Virus record (IMG/VR): IMGVR_UViG_3300036985_004568
Location: 1-64,000 of that record
Length of the DNA stretch: 64,000 nt
Origin: a virus
Direction: 5' to 3' (one strand)
Shown: positions 13,698 to 20,766 of the stretch, piece after piece
Layout of the letters: every line of letters starts with the position of its first letter
Numbering within the stretch: position 1 is the stretch's first letter
Position numbers and translations under genes: made by a program
The notes under the pieces: generated by a model
What the model saw: only the letters and a program-made list of their open reading frames with translations
Told to the model about the DNA's origin: nothing
Database searches by the model: none

Positions 13698-14785
13698 TGG
13701 TATTTTCAACGCTATACGCTAATGCAAGTAACGGTAAGATAAAGATGTGGAGCATTGAGGCTGATGGTAATACTATGATAATTCGTAGTGGATATGAGGG
13801 TGGAAAAATGGCCGAGCAAAGAAAAACCATTGTGGGTAAGAATATTGGTAAAGCCAATGAAACTTCAGATGGACAACAATGTCATTTGGAATGCAAATCT
13901 AAGTGGCAGAAGAAGATAGATGAACAATACTGTGAAGACCGTATGAAGATTAAGGAATATGGTGAACAAGAGATATTACTTCCTATGTTGGCCTTGAACT
14001 TTAGAGATAGGGAACACGACATTAAATTTCCCTGCTATGTCCAACCTAAAATTAATGGAGTAAGGTGTATCTATCAAGGAGATAAGTTTATATCCCGTAA
14101 AGGAAAAGAATATACAACTCTCAAGCATCTTGCTATAGAATTAAAGGAACTTGGAATCACTATGCCGGATGGAGAGATTTATGTTCACGGAATGGCCTTT
14201 CAAGAGATAATCCGTAGGGTAAAAAAAGATCGGGGTGTAAAGACACAGGCCTTAGAATATTGGATTTATGATCAAGTTAATGATCAGAAGTTTAAGGCGC
14301 GTAATGATGAAATTAGTAATAAATTTAAGGATTATTTTATCCAGGCTCCTAGTATTAGAAAGTGTAAGATAAAATATGTTGAAACTGTTTTAGTTAACTC
14401 TAAAGAAGAAATTAAACAATGGCACGGTAAATTTGTACAGCAGGGATTTGAAGGAGTAATTATTCGTAATGTGGATGGATTATATAAAGTGAAGCATCGT
14501 TCTCAGGATCTCCAAAAATATAAGGAGTTCTTTGATGCTGAATTTGAGATTGTAGGTTATCACGAAGGAACGGGTACGGATGATGGAACAGTTATATTTG
14601 AAGTAAAAACTAAAAAAGGACAAGTATTTAGTGTCCGGCCCAGGGGAACACATGAAGTAAGGTCGGAGTATTTGGAGGACATTTCTAGCATCATTGGGAA
14701 AGAACTTACAGTTAGATATCAAAACCTTAGTGAGGAAGGTATTCCAATTTTTCCAGTGGGAATATCTATTAGAGACTATGAATAA
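13697..14785 (+). CDS. ATP-dependent DNA ligase with WGR-like N-terminal region
   Basis: 362 residues, coupled to RuvB by a TAATG overlap. Residues 1-75 resemble the WGR-type module that precedes some phage ligases (L-Y, W-S-I-E, G-K-N-I-G-K-A-N-E-T). The nucleotidyltransferase domain has motif I K-I-N-G-V-R near residue 117, motif III P-D-G-E-I-Y near 155, motif IV E-G-V-I-I-R near 252 and motif V Y-K-V-K-H-R near 262; the OB domain ends the protein. Seals nicks during replication and recombination, using ATP and the motif I lysine. Confidence 0.87.
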   Translation: MVFSTLYANASNGKIKMWSIEADGNTMIIRSGYEGGKMAEQRKTIVGKNIGKANETSDGQQCHLECKSKWQKKIDEQYCEDRMKIKEYGEQEILLPMLALNFRDREHDIKFPCYVQPKINGVRCIYQGDKFISRKGKEYTTLKHLAIELKELGITMPDGEIYVHGMAFQEIIRRVKKDRGVKTQALEYWIYDQVNDQKFKARNDEISNKFKDYFIQAPSIRKCKIKYVETVLVNSKEEIKQWHGKFVQQGFEGVIIRNVDGLYKVKHRSQDLQKYKEFFDAEFEIVGYHEGTGTDDGTVIFEVKTKKGQVFSVRPRGTHEVRSEYLEDISSIIGKELTVRYQNLSEEGIPIFPVGISIRDYE

Positions 14786-14960
14786 AAGAATGATCTGCAT
14801 ACATAGAACTGAGAAGTGTGTAAGAACAGAATGTGTACATTGCGTACCACATGAAGAGAGACTAGGTATATGTGATAGAAAAGCGTGTGGCTATGCCTTT
14901 AATCAAAAAGCACATTGTAAAGTACTAACTAAAACAGAGTTAATTATTGAATCTTACTAA
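14778..14960 (+). CDS. Cys-rich tail-family protein
   Basis: 60 residues, ATG overlapping the end of the ligase gene by eight bases. M-I-C-I-H-R-T-E-K-C-V-R-T-E-C-V-H-C-V-P-H, then I-C-D-R-K-A-C and H-C-K-V-L-T-K-T-E-L-I-I-E-S-Y. A clear member of the group at 4551-5870, eight kilobases away. Likely zinc-binding; function unknown. Confidence 0.76.
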   Translation: MNKRMICIHRTEKCVRTECVHCVPHEERLGICDRKACGYAFNQKAHCKVLTKTELIIESY

Positions 14961-14970
14961 GGAGGTTACA

Positions 14971-15261
14971 ATGAATGCTCCAATTATTGAACAAGGCAGT
15001 AATAATCTTTTTGCAGAACAAGTACCAGAACAGGTTGGATTGGATTTAAAGTGTCCTGGATGTGGAAACAACCTTACAATGAATGATAAGGGATTGGTAT
15101 GTCCCGTATGTGATAAAGAAAAGAAGGTATTGGTAAAAAAGCATTGGTTATTCGGATACAAGGTTATTGAAGCACATAATGTTTTTTGTGGGGAATATCT
15201 AACCATTGAACAGTGTGAGGAACTTACTAAAAAGGGAGTAGACATTAGTGTTAAATACTAA
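14971..15261 (+). CDS. Zinc-ribbon protein
   Basis: 96 residues from ATG 14971 after AAGGAGG; the frame upstream to 14947 lies in the previous gene and is rejected. L-K-C-P-G-C-G-N and V-C-P-V-C-D-K form a four-Cys ribbon at residues 29-50. No tail motif. Possible nucleic-acid binding. Confidence 0.7.
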   Translation: MNAPIIEQGSNNLFAEQVPEQVGLDLKCPGCGNNLTMNDKGLVCPVCDKEKKVLVKKHWLFGYKVIEAHNVFCGEYLTIEQCEELTKKGVDISVKY

Positions 15262-15478
15262 ACTATTTAAAGCATATTTAGTTGAAGTAACTGATGAAGC
15301 TTCCTTTTTGGAGAAGCACATTGTTATACTATTACTACAACCCACATTGGACTCAGTACCAACTATCTTTGATTATACGGAACTAAAAATAATTAGAACT
15401 GATAGTATCTATAAACTTATAAAAGAAATTAAGATGCCTAAGGATGCCGAGGCCAGGTTATTATTAACCTATTATTAG
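15248..15478 (+). CDS. Small protein with tail-like end
   Basis: 76 residues from a GTG overlapping the previous TAA by 14 bases. A beta-rich body with two predicted strands (AYLVEVT, HIVILLLQP) and the end M-P-K-D-A-E-A-R-L-L-L-T-Y-Y, which keeps the Glu, hydrophobic run and terminal Tyr of the tail family. No Cys. Function unknown. Confidence 0.6.
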   Translation: MLNTKLFKAYLVEVTDEASFLEKHIVILLLQPTLDSVPTIFDYTELKIIRTDSIYKLIKEIKMPKDAEARLLLTYY

Positions 15479-15480
15479 GA

Positions 15481-15624
15481 GGGGTTCTTTTCATAAAACA
15501 GTTTGTACCCTATCCTGAAAATTGGTTACATTTAGATATTGCCTCTTCTGCTTTTGGTAAGGATGGTAAGGCCAATGGGGCGCCAATAAAAACATTAATT
15601 AAATTTATTGAAGGGTTAATATAG
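15481..15624 (+). pseudogene. Fragment resembling the C-terminus of leucyl aminopeptidase (M17)
   Basis: An open frame with no ATG, GTG or TTG start encodes about 47 residues reading F-I-K-Q-F-V-P, then P-E-N-W-L-H-L-D-I-A-S-S-A, G-A-P-I-K-T-L-I-K-F-I-E. This matches by eye the last 45 residues of M17 leucyl aminopeptidases (F-L-x-x-F-V, W-x-H-x-D-I-A-x-x-A, G-A-T-G-x-x-V-R-T-L). The catalytic residues of M17 enzymes lie upstream and are absent. AGGAGGGG at 15477 sits before an ATA codon at 15493, so translation from a rare start is conceivable; otherwise it is a captured relic. Confidence 0.55.
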
Positions 15625-15626
15625 CA

Positions 15627-15803
15627 ATGGCCAAAGACATGATCTGCCCGGGATATAAAAAATGCCACCCTACAGCTTGTGCTTGTAGGGAGTTGCATGA
15701 ACAGGTCCACATATGTACTTCTTTTACCAGATGTCCTGAAGTAAATAGAAGAATTATATGTCGTAAGGCTACTAAAGAAGAAAAAATATATTTTAACTAT
15801 TAA
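15627..15803 (+). CDS. Cys-rich tail-family protein
   Basis: 58 residues. M-I-C-P-G-Y-K-K-C-H-P-T-A-C-A-C-R-E-L-H, then I-C-T-S-F-T-R-C and I-I-C-R-K-A-T-K-E-E-K-I-Y-F-N-Y. It has the same order of Cys, His and tail elements as the genes at 4986 and 5685. The 143-codon minus-strand frame over this region is a shadow. Confidence 0.75.
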   Translation: MAKDMICPGYKKCHPTACACRELHEQVHICTSFTRCPEVNRRIICRKATKEEKIYFNY

Positions 15804-15812
15804 AGGACAAAT

Positions 15813-15977
15813 ATGAAGAATAGAATATGTCCACGTTATAAAAAATGTAAAGAAGTCTGCTATCATAAAACAGTCCATGAAGTGGAAGACGGATGTGGGT
15901 ATAAATGTACCCCTAATGGAAAGATTGTAAACTGTAGACAAGCTACAATGGGAGAAATAATTATAGCGAATTTCTAA
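15813..15977 (+). CDS. Cys-rich tail-family protein
   Basis: 54 residues, ATG behind AAAGGAC. R-I-C-P-R-Y-K-K-C-K-E-V-C-Y-H-K-T-V-H, then G-C-G-Y-K-C and V-N-C-R-Q-A-T-M-G-E-I-I-I-A-N-F. The closest relative is its direct neighbour at 15627, suggesting tandem duplication. The 16-nt-type promoter follows its stop. Confidence 0.75.
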   Translation: MKNRICPRYKKCKEVCYHKTVHEVEDGCGYKCTPNGKIVNCRQATMGEIIIANF

Positions 15978-15981
15978 TTCT

Positions 15982-16000
15982 GGTATATAATATATAATAG
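15982..16000 (+). promoter_or_regulatory. Variant of the 16-nt promoter-like element
   Basis: GGTATATAATATATAATAG: the GGTATATAATATATA core is identical to the four exact copies, with AT inserted before the final AG. It lies 20 bases before the GTG at 16021 and has no TTGACA-type box 17 bases upstream. Confidence 0.6.
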
Positions 16001-16020
16001 GAACACTAAAAGGAGGAAAT

Positions 16021-16179
16021 GTGATTAATTTAACAAAAGAGCAGGTAAAATTAGGATGTAAGGCAGTAAGTATTATATTGGCAGTTATAGGCTTAGGTAT
16101 AATTTTTAAAACTAGTCCTATTGCCGTGGTATTAGTAATAATGGGTGTTGTTGGTTTTTACTTCTCAGATAAACCCTAA
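16021..16179 (+). CDS. Small two-helix membrane protein
   Basis: 52 residues from GTG behind AAAGGAGG. Two hydrophobic segments (residues 14-29 and 33-48) with a short loop, resembling small holin-like or membrane-stress peptides in size, but too short to assign. First gene after the element at 15982. Confidence 0.6.
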   Translation: MINLTKEQVKLGCKAVSIILAVIGLGIIFKTSPIAVVLVIMGVVGFYFSDKP

Positions 16180-16192
16180 ATCGGAGGTACTA

Positions 16193-17257
16193 ATGTCTCG
16201 TGTATTTAAAAGTATTATTGCCGGGTTAATTCTTATTGCTTTAGCTTTACAGGCCAAGTTCTTACAAGGAATAAATAATAAACTGTCATTTATGGACCAA
16301 GGACAGAGCATTATTACTTATGATTTAGATATACTTAATAAGAATTTACTAAATACTAATAATAATGTAATAGAAGGAGCACAGGCCACATTTGAATTAA
16401 ATAATGTGATGGTTAAAATTATGCAGGCAATAGATGGAAATAGTGTGGAACGGGATAATCAATTAACTGTTCAATTAGATAAATTAGTGGAATCTCTTGC
16501 CAAAGAAATTAAACTTAATAAAATACGAGATGCTTATTTAGCCAAAGTAACTAATTTTATTCTTAAAAAAAACCGTGATGAAGTAATGACACAAGAATTA
16601 TTTGATAGAGAAATTGAAGGGATAAGAAAACTAATTTCCCAATCAGAAGATGCGACAAGATTAGGAAGGGAATTAATTGAACATAATATAATGTTAAGCA
16701 ATATTATGCTTTATAATAATGAGGAGGGCACACAGGGATCTGGAATTACTATTAAGTTAAAAGATAAGTATTTTATACTTTCTGCTGCCCATTTAGTCTC
16801 AAATGATAAACAAATACTACAATTAGTAGAAAATGGAATTACTGTTTGTGATGTGCGCGTGGTACGTTGGGACAAAAAATTTGACTTACTCCTATTGGAA
16901 ACAGTTGATCCAGATATACAACCAAGAGTATGGACTACAATTGCCGTTAATGAGCCTCAAAAAGGGATTGATTCAATTTATGTTTGTGGAAATCCAATAG
17001 GTCTGGAAGACGTTTTAAGTACAGCAAGGGTAATAAAATATACAGGAGATTTCTTTTATTATTTAAATCATAGTTATTTCGGATCTTCTGGTGGGGGAAT
17101 ATTTAATATATCAGGAGAATTAGTTGGTACCATATCCCACTTGATTGCAGTTGATCCTACACCAGTAGGAATTGTAACGCAACGCTCCCCCATGTTTGTA
17201 ATTCATGGAGCTACGCGTACTCAAGCTATTCATAAATTCTTGGAAGGACTAGAGTAA
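16193..17257 (+). CDS. Membrane-anchored trypsin-like serine protease
   Basis: 354 residues from ATG 16193 behind CGGAGG. N-terminal transmembrane or signal segment (residues 6-22), a long helical stalk (about 40-165), then a chymotrypsin-fold domain with the triad H200 (L-S-A-A-H-L-V), D231 (F-D-L-L-L-L-E) and S299 (G-S-S-G-G-G). A HtrA-like PDZ domain is absent. Presumably acts at the outer face of the membrane or in the periplasm. Targets unknown; possibilities are processing of phage surface proteins or attack on host defence or receptors (inference). Phage-encoded trypsin-like proteases are uncommon. Confidence 0.83.
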   Translation: MSRVFKSIIAGLILIALALQAKFLQGINNKLSFMDQGQSIITYDLDILNKNLLNTNNNVIEGAQATFELNNVMVKIMQAIDGNSVERDNQLTVQLDKLVESLAKEIKLNKIRDAYLAKVTNFILKKNRDEVMTQELFDREIEGIRKLISQSEDATRLGRELIEHNIMLSNIMLYNNEEGTQGSGITIKLKDKYFILSAAHLVSNDKQILQLVENGITVCDVRVVRWDKKFDLLLLETVDPDIQPRVWTTIAVNEPQKGIDSIYVCGNPIGLEDVLSTARVIKYTGDFFYYLNHSYFGSSGGGIFNISGELVGTISHLIAVDPTPVGIVTQRSPMFVIHGATRTQAIHKFLEGLE

Positions 17258-17260
17258 ATT

Positions 17261-17335
17261 TGCGGGGTGACGCATTGGTAGCGTGAAAGGCTCATAACCT
17301 TTAAGTAGGAAGTTCGATTCTTCCCCCCGCTTCCA
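17261..17335 (+). tRNA. tRNA with CAT anticodon (Met, or Ile if modified)
   Basis: Acceptor GCGGGG pairs with CCCCGC, T at position 8, D arm ACGC/GCGT, anticodon arm AAAGG/CCTTT with loop CTCATAA (anticodon CAT at 17293-17295), T arm GGAAG/CTTCC with loop TTCGATT, and an encoded CCA at 17333-17335. The 1-72 pair is T-T. The anticodon stem has two, not three, G-C pairs, so a typical initiator is unlikely; elongator Met, or Ile after lysidine modification, fits better. It lies inside the operon, 27 bases before RNA ligase. Confidence 0.88.
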
Positions 17336-17361
17336 AAAAAGTATATGAAAGGACGGACTAA

Positions 17362-17958
17362 GTGGAAAATATAATTACCCCAAAATTTCAGGAATTTAAA
17401 AAGATTCCTAGACTTAGTAGGGATATAATTATTACTGAAAAACTGGATGGGACCAATGGTGTAATTTATATTGGTGAAACTGGGGAATTTCTGGTAGGAT
17501 CAAGGTCACGATGGATTACGCCAGCAGATGATAATCATGGTTTTGCACGATGGGCCTATGAGTATAAAGATGAATTATTACAATTAGGGGTGGGCTGGCA
17601 TTATGGAGAATGGTGGGGAAGTGGTATCAATAGAGGATATGGTTTAATTAAAGGGGAAAAAAGATTTTCTCTCTTTAATTCTGGCAGATGGGTAAAGAAA
17701 ACTCCCGAAGAAATTCCACCTCTTGGGGAAAAGCAAGAATATTGTCCTGATTGTTGTCATGTGGTTCCTATATTATATCAAGGAATATTTCATACATCAA
17801 TGATTTTTAATGCCTTAGGTTATTTAGAAGAAAAGGGTAGTATAGCTGCCCCGAACTTTATGGATCCTGAAGGAATAGTTATTTATCACGTTGCTGCCAG
17901 GCAATACTTTAAAAAGACTATTAAAAATGACCAAGTTCATAAAGGAGAAGTGCAATAA
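17362..17958 (+). CDS. RNA ligase family nucleotidyltransferase
   Basis: 198 residues from GTG behind AAGGAC. Motif I E-K-L-D-G-T-N-G near residue 27, the F-L-V-G-S-R-S-R motif near 48, Y-G-E-W-W-G-S-G-I motif III near 82 and P-E-G-I-V-I-Y motif IV near 170, ending with a K-K-T-I-K motif V. This matches the core RNA_ligase domain without extra C-terminal domain. Joins RNA ends using ATP. Its position directly after a tRNA gene suggests repair of tRNA cut by host defence nucleases (inference). No polynucleotide kinase is seen nearby. Overlaps the exonuclease by one base. Confidence 0.85.
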   Translation: MENIITPKFQEFKKIPRLSRDIIITEKLDGTNGVIYIGETGEFLVGSRSRWITPADDNHGFARWAYEYKDELLQLGVGWHYGEWWGSGINRGYGLIKGEKRFSLFNSGRWVKKTPEEIPPLGEKQEYCPDCCHVVPILYQGIFHTSMIFNALGYLEEKGSIAAPNFMDPEGIVIYHVAARQYFKKTIKNDQVHKGEVQ

Positions 17959-18728
17959 TGCCTAAGCAGATATTGGCAGTTGACTTTAGTGAGGTGTTCT
18001 TCTCTTCTGTGTTTGGCCATCAAAGGGCCTGCCAAATGGGTATGAAGTTACCATTAGAGTTTATTGTCTTAAAGAAACTATTCTCCTATCTTAAGGCATT
18101 TCCAGGGAGAGACATTTATATTATGTGCGATGGTACTAAGACTTGGCGCAAAGAAGTATACCCTGAGTACAAGGCACAAAGAAAAGCACAAAGGGAAAAG
18201 CATGAAGACCTGGATTGGACTGATATATTTTTAAAGTATGGTCGGATGATTAGTGATATAGAAAATTACACACCCATGCTCACCTTTAGGGATGATATTT
18301 TAGAGGCAGATGACCTTGAGGCCATCCTCGCTAAAGATGGGGAAGATATAATTATATTTAGTTCGGATAAAGACCTTAACCAGCTAACTATATACCCTAA
18401 CCTAAAATTAGTATCTCCAAAAGGAAAGAAAGTAAAGGGTAAATTTGTTTTTAAAGTAATAGAGGACCCAATAAAAGAATTAGATAAATTAGTGATGAAG
18501 GGGGATGTTGCAGATAATGTACCTAGGGCTTCCTCAGAAGCACAGAGAATAATAAATAATAAAATAGTTAATCTAATAAATCTTCCCACTAACATTGAAG
18601 AGCGTTGTAGGGCTGTACTCAATCAAGCACGATGTAAAACCCCTGACTTAATTGGCTTTTGTAACCTTTATAATTGGCAATTCGTTAGAATAGAGCTTAA
18701 AAAGATTTATCCTAATCATGCACTATAG
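17958..18728 (+). CDS. 5'-3' exonuclease / flap endonuclease
   Basis: 256 residues, FEN family as in T5 exonuclease and T4 RNase H. A-V-D-F-S near residue 6, M-C-D-G-T-K-T-W-R and Y-P-x-Y-K-A-x-R near 56-75, E-A-D-D-L-E-A near 115, S-S-D-K-D-L-N-Q near 135 and V-M-K-G-D-V-A-D-N-V-P-R near 178, the last being the helix-hairpin-helix metal site. Removes RNA primers and 5' flaps, cooperating with the PolA homologue and ligase; the PolA homologue here lacks its own 5' nuclease, which this gene supplies. Confidence 0.85.
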   Translation: MPKQILAVDFSEVFFSSVFGHQRACQMGMKLPLEFIVLKKLFSYLKAFPGRDIYIMCDGTKTWRKEVYPEYKAQRKAQREKHEDLDWTDIFLKYGRMISDIENYTPMLTFRDDILEADDLEAILAKDGEDIIIFSSDKDLNQLTIYPNLKLVSPKGKKVKGKFVFKVIEDPIKELDKLVMKGDVADNVPRASSEAQRIINNKIVNLINLPTNIEERCRAVLNQARCKTPDLIGFCNLYNWQFVRIELKKIYPNHAL

Positions 18729-18963
18729 AGCAAAGTTAAAGTTAAAGATAGGTGGATGGTACAGGACACAGAAGGGGGAGATTTATAAAATTGTGAAATG
18801 CCCCCATGAAGGATGTAGTGGAGACCACTGTTCTAACCAATTGATGGTATGTATGTATTCTCCTAAACGGATCATACGAAGTACGCTCTGTGGTAGTGGA
18901 TCAATACGGGCCGAACTTATCTATTATTGTACAGATGAAGAAATAACATTTCATTCATTATGA
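18718..18963 (+). CDS. Zinc-binding beta-barrel-like tail-family protein
   Basis: 81 residues starting inside the end of the exonuclease gene. K-I-G-G-W-Y-R-T-Q-K-G-E-I-Y-K-I-V-K-C resembles the barrel opening, followed by C-S-G-D-H-C, further Cys, and C-T-D-E-E-I-T-F-H-S-L, a tail variant with Thr and Glu-Glu. ATGA overlap couples it to the next gene. Confidence 0.66.
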   Translation: MHYRAKLKLKIGGWYRTQKGEIYKIVKCPHEGCSGDHCSNQLMVCMYSPKRIIRSTLCGSGSIRAELIYYCTDEEITFHSL

Positions 18964-19232
18964 AGCCAAAAATATTAAAATATAAAAAAGGGGACCTCTT
19001 TAAACATATTGATCATTTTGGTAAAGTTGAGTACTTTGTTGTTAGAGAATGTCGTTCAAGGGGATTTTGTGAACTAGCAGTAGCCAAAGCTACTATAAAT
19101 AAATTAGACTGTAAAGGGTTAGGTTTATACGCACTAGATAAGAAAGATTGGATATCCAGTTGCTCTAATTCTCAGCACCACCAGGAAATGAAAAAGTTAA
19201 CTGAAGCTGAAAAAATGTTAATGGGATACTAA
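18960..19232 (+). CDS. Zinc-binding beta-barrel-like tail-family protein
   Basis: 90 residues. Y-K-K-G-D-L-F-K-H-I-D-H-F-G-K-V-E-Y-F-V-V-R-E-C opening, C-R-S-R-G-F-C pair, later C and H residues, and M-K-K-L-T-E-A-E-K-M-L-M-G-Y, a near-ideal tail. Adjacent tandem relative of 18718. Function unknown. Confidence 0.75.
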   Translation: MKPKILKYKKGDLFKHIDHFGKVEYFVVRECRSRGFCELAVAKATINKLDCKGLGLYALDKKDWISSCSNSQHHQEMKKLTEAEKMLMGY

Positions 19233-19508
19233 ATGACGCAACTAAAGCAATATAAATTATCTTTTGACCAATTATGTAATGTGGCTCCGGATCATACCCT
19301 TAAAGGTTTATTAAATTATTTAGTAAGGACTAATCCAGAGGAGAGGGGGCATGGAACCACCTATAAGTATACTTGCCCTACCTGTGGGCAGTTACATCTA
19401 AGCTTAGCACATTATGCATGTAAGATTGAACTGGATATGGCTAATACTGATAAGTTATGCCCATATTGCACTAGTTTATTAATAGCTTTAAACCTGGGAG
19501 AATTCTAA
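19233..19508 (+). CDS. Zinc-finger protein
   Basis: 91 residues, ATG directly after the preceding TAA. Y-T-C-P-T-C-G-Q-L-H and L-C-P-Y-C-T form two C-x-x-C pairs 30 residues apart in the second half, typical of a treble-clef or ribbon finger. N-terminal part helical. No tail motif. Confidence 0.7.
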   Translation: MTQLKQYKLSFDQLCNVAPDHTLKGLLNYLVRTNPEERGHGTTYKYTCPTCGQLHLSLAHYACKIELDMANTDKLCPYCTSLLIALNLGEF

Positions 19509-19509
19509 T

Positions 19510-19947
19510 ATGATAAAGCGAATAGTTACTGATAGAAAGATATTAAGTGTTCCTTGTGAATTAGTACTTCCAGGAGAAGACATTACACAAATAGTGCAGG
19601 ATCTTAAAGATACCTTTGAGCCCCTAAAGTCTCGGGGGTTTGGACTTGCTGCTAACCAAATTGGATATAATAAGGCAGTAGCTTATTTTATGTTTGCTGG
19701 TAAAGAGTATATACTAATCAACCCAAAGATTATAGTTAAGGACTTACCAATAGCCTTTATGGAAGGTTGTTTTAGTTTTAGTGGAATGCAGATTAAGACT
19801 AGACGATTTAACTATATTAAACTTATCAATGGCTTAGAAGTAAAGGAAGAAGAATATAAGGGATTACTTGCTATAATAATTCAACATGAATGTGACCATT
19901 TAGTGGGTTTAACTATCCTAGATAAAAAGTGGAGATCGAGTAACTAA
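19510..19947 (+). CDS. def: Peptide deformylase
   Basis: 145 residues. All three family motifs are present: G-L-A-A-N-Q-I-G (Q50), E-G-C-F-S (metal ligand C87, in place of the usual E-G-C-L-S) and H-E-C-D-H (H126, H130, catalytic E127). Removes the formyl group from nascent proteins at the ribosome exit. It is shorter than host enzymes, lacking the C-terminal helix, like known phage deformylases. May sustain maturation of phage proteins late in infection. Coupled to the next gene by a TAATG overlap. Confidence 0.9.
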   Translation: MIKRIVTDRKILSVPCELVLPGEDITQIVQDLKDTFEPLKSRGFGLAANQIGYNKAVAYFMFAGKEYILINPKIIVKDLPIAFMEGCFSFSGMQIKTRRFNYIKLINGLEVKEEEYKGLLAIIIQHECDHLVGLTILDKKWRSSN

Positions 19948-20183
19948 TGATTATTAACCCTATAATTGGTGAGCAATATTGGTGGAAGAACAATACGCAG
20001 TTTCGTGGAAAAGTAGTCGAAGTTATAGCACTCCACCACAATATGTCTCGCGTTTCCTCTTTTAAATACTTTGTCACAGTAAGAATTATAGAGTCAAGTT
20101 ATAAAGGGGAAGTTGGCTTAACCTCTAGTACAATAAATACTTGTTTATATGATCTTGCTACTATAGTCATGGAGGCCCTATGA
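19947..20183 (+). CDS. Small beta-barrel-like protein
   Basis: 78 residues. P-I-I-G-E-Q-Y-W-W, then F-R-G-K-V-V-E-V-I-A, F-V-T-V-R-I-I-E and a C-terminal helix D-L-A-T-I-V-M-E-A-L in the same place as the tails of the family, but without L-T-x-x-E. Probably a divergent relative. Overlaps the next gene by four bases. Confidence 0.62.
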   Translation: MIINPIIGEQYWWKNNTQFRGKVVEVIALHHNMSRVSSFKYFVTVRIIESSYKGEVGLTSSTINTCLYDLATIVMEAL

Positions 20184-20413
20184 AAAGAAGATTTATTCTA
20201 TTGATTGTACTATTTCTCCTATGCACAGTACCCGTATCAGCAGCTTGTCCTAAATTCAAACTAAATATAGTCCAATTGGATAATATGAAGGGAGTAAATT
20301 ACTCCATTAATTATCCAGTAAGCATAGACTATGATGGAGATAGTGATATGGACATTCTAATAATGTCAAAAGAAGGAACTTTATACTTTTTAGAAAACCT
20401 TAGTATTCCTTAG
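20180..20413 (+). CDS. Secreted protein with a VCBS/FG-GAP-like calcium motif
   Basis: 77 residues. Signal peptide at residues 1-22 (RRFILLIVLFLLCTVPVSAA, cleavage after VSA). The mature part has D-Y-D-G-D-S-D-M-D-I-L-I and G-T-L-Y-F-L-E-N, one blade-like repeat of the VCBS/FG-GAP type whose Asp residues bind calcium. A single isolated repeat is odd and may be a fragment of a larger propeller or bind to one. Confidence 0.66.
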   Translation: MKRRFILLIVLFLLCTVPVSAACPKFKLNIVQLDNMKGVNYSINYPVSIDYDGDSDMDILIMSKEGTLYFLENLSIP

Positions 20414-20421
20414 GAGGGAAT

Positions 20422-20766
20422 ATGAATAATTCTCAGAAGAAGGATATGGTAACTGTATTAAAAGTCTGGTTAGTATGGACGGTACTATTTTTACTATGGC
20501 TTATATTTACGCCAAGTACCTGTAGAGCAATGGACTTTAAAGGATATATTAATAGGCCAATTACCACTACACAGACTAAGGGGGAGCTTAGGATAGAGTG
20601 GAGTGATTTCTTTGGTTGTGATCTATTCCGCCCCTACTTTGCTATAAAAGACATGGAACGTTCCTTCACAAATTTTACAGCCTTAGATATGGGGAAACTT
20701 AAGGGAAGACTAAGATTTGGGGATGGGTATAAAACAGTAGAGTATAAATTTAAATATGAATTCTAA
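20422..20766 (+). CDS. Membrane-anchored or secreted protein
   Basis: 114 residues behind AGGAGGG. Basic start, a hydrophobic segment at residues 14-32 (WLVWTVLFLLWLIFTPSTCRA) that may be a signal peptide, then a beta-rich domain of about 75 residues. The Cys near the end of the hydrophobic stretch is not in a convincing lipobox. No family recognised. Confidence 0.62.
   Translation: MNNSQKKDMVTVLKVWLVWTVLFLLWLIFTPSTCRAMDFKGYINRPITTTQTKGELRIEWSDFFGCDLFRPYFAIKDMERSFTNFTALDMGKLKGRLRFGDGYKTVEYKFKYEF

Noticed and set aside
15510-15941. 143-codon minus-strand frame
   Set aside because: It opposes the aminopeptidase-like fragment and two Cys-rich genes with good + strand signals; no minus-strand ribosome binding site or promoter.
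17261-17335. Initiator tRNA because of the unpaired 1-72 position
   Set aside because: The anticodon stem lacks the three consecutive G-C pairs of initiators.
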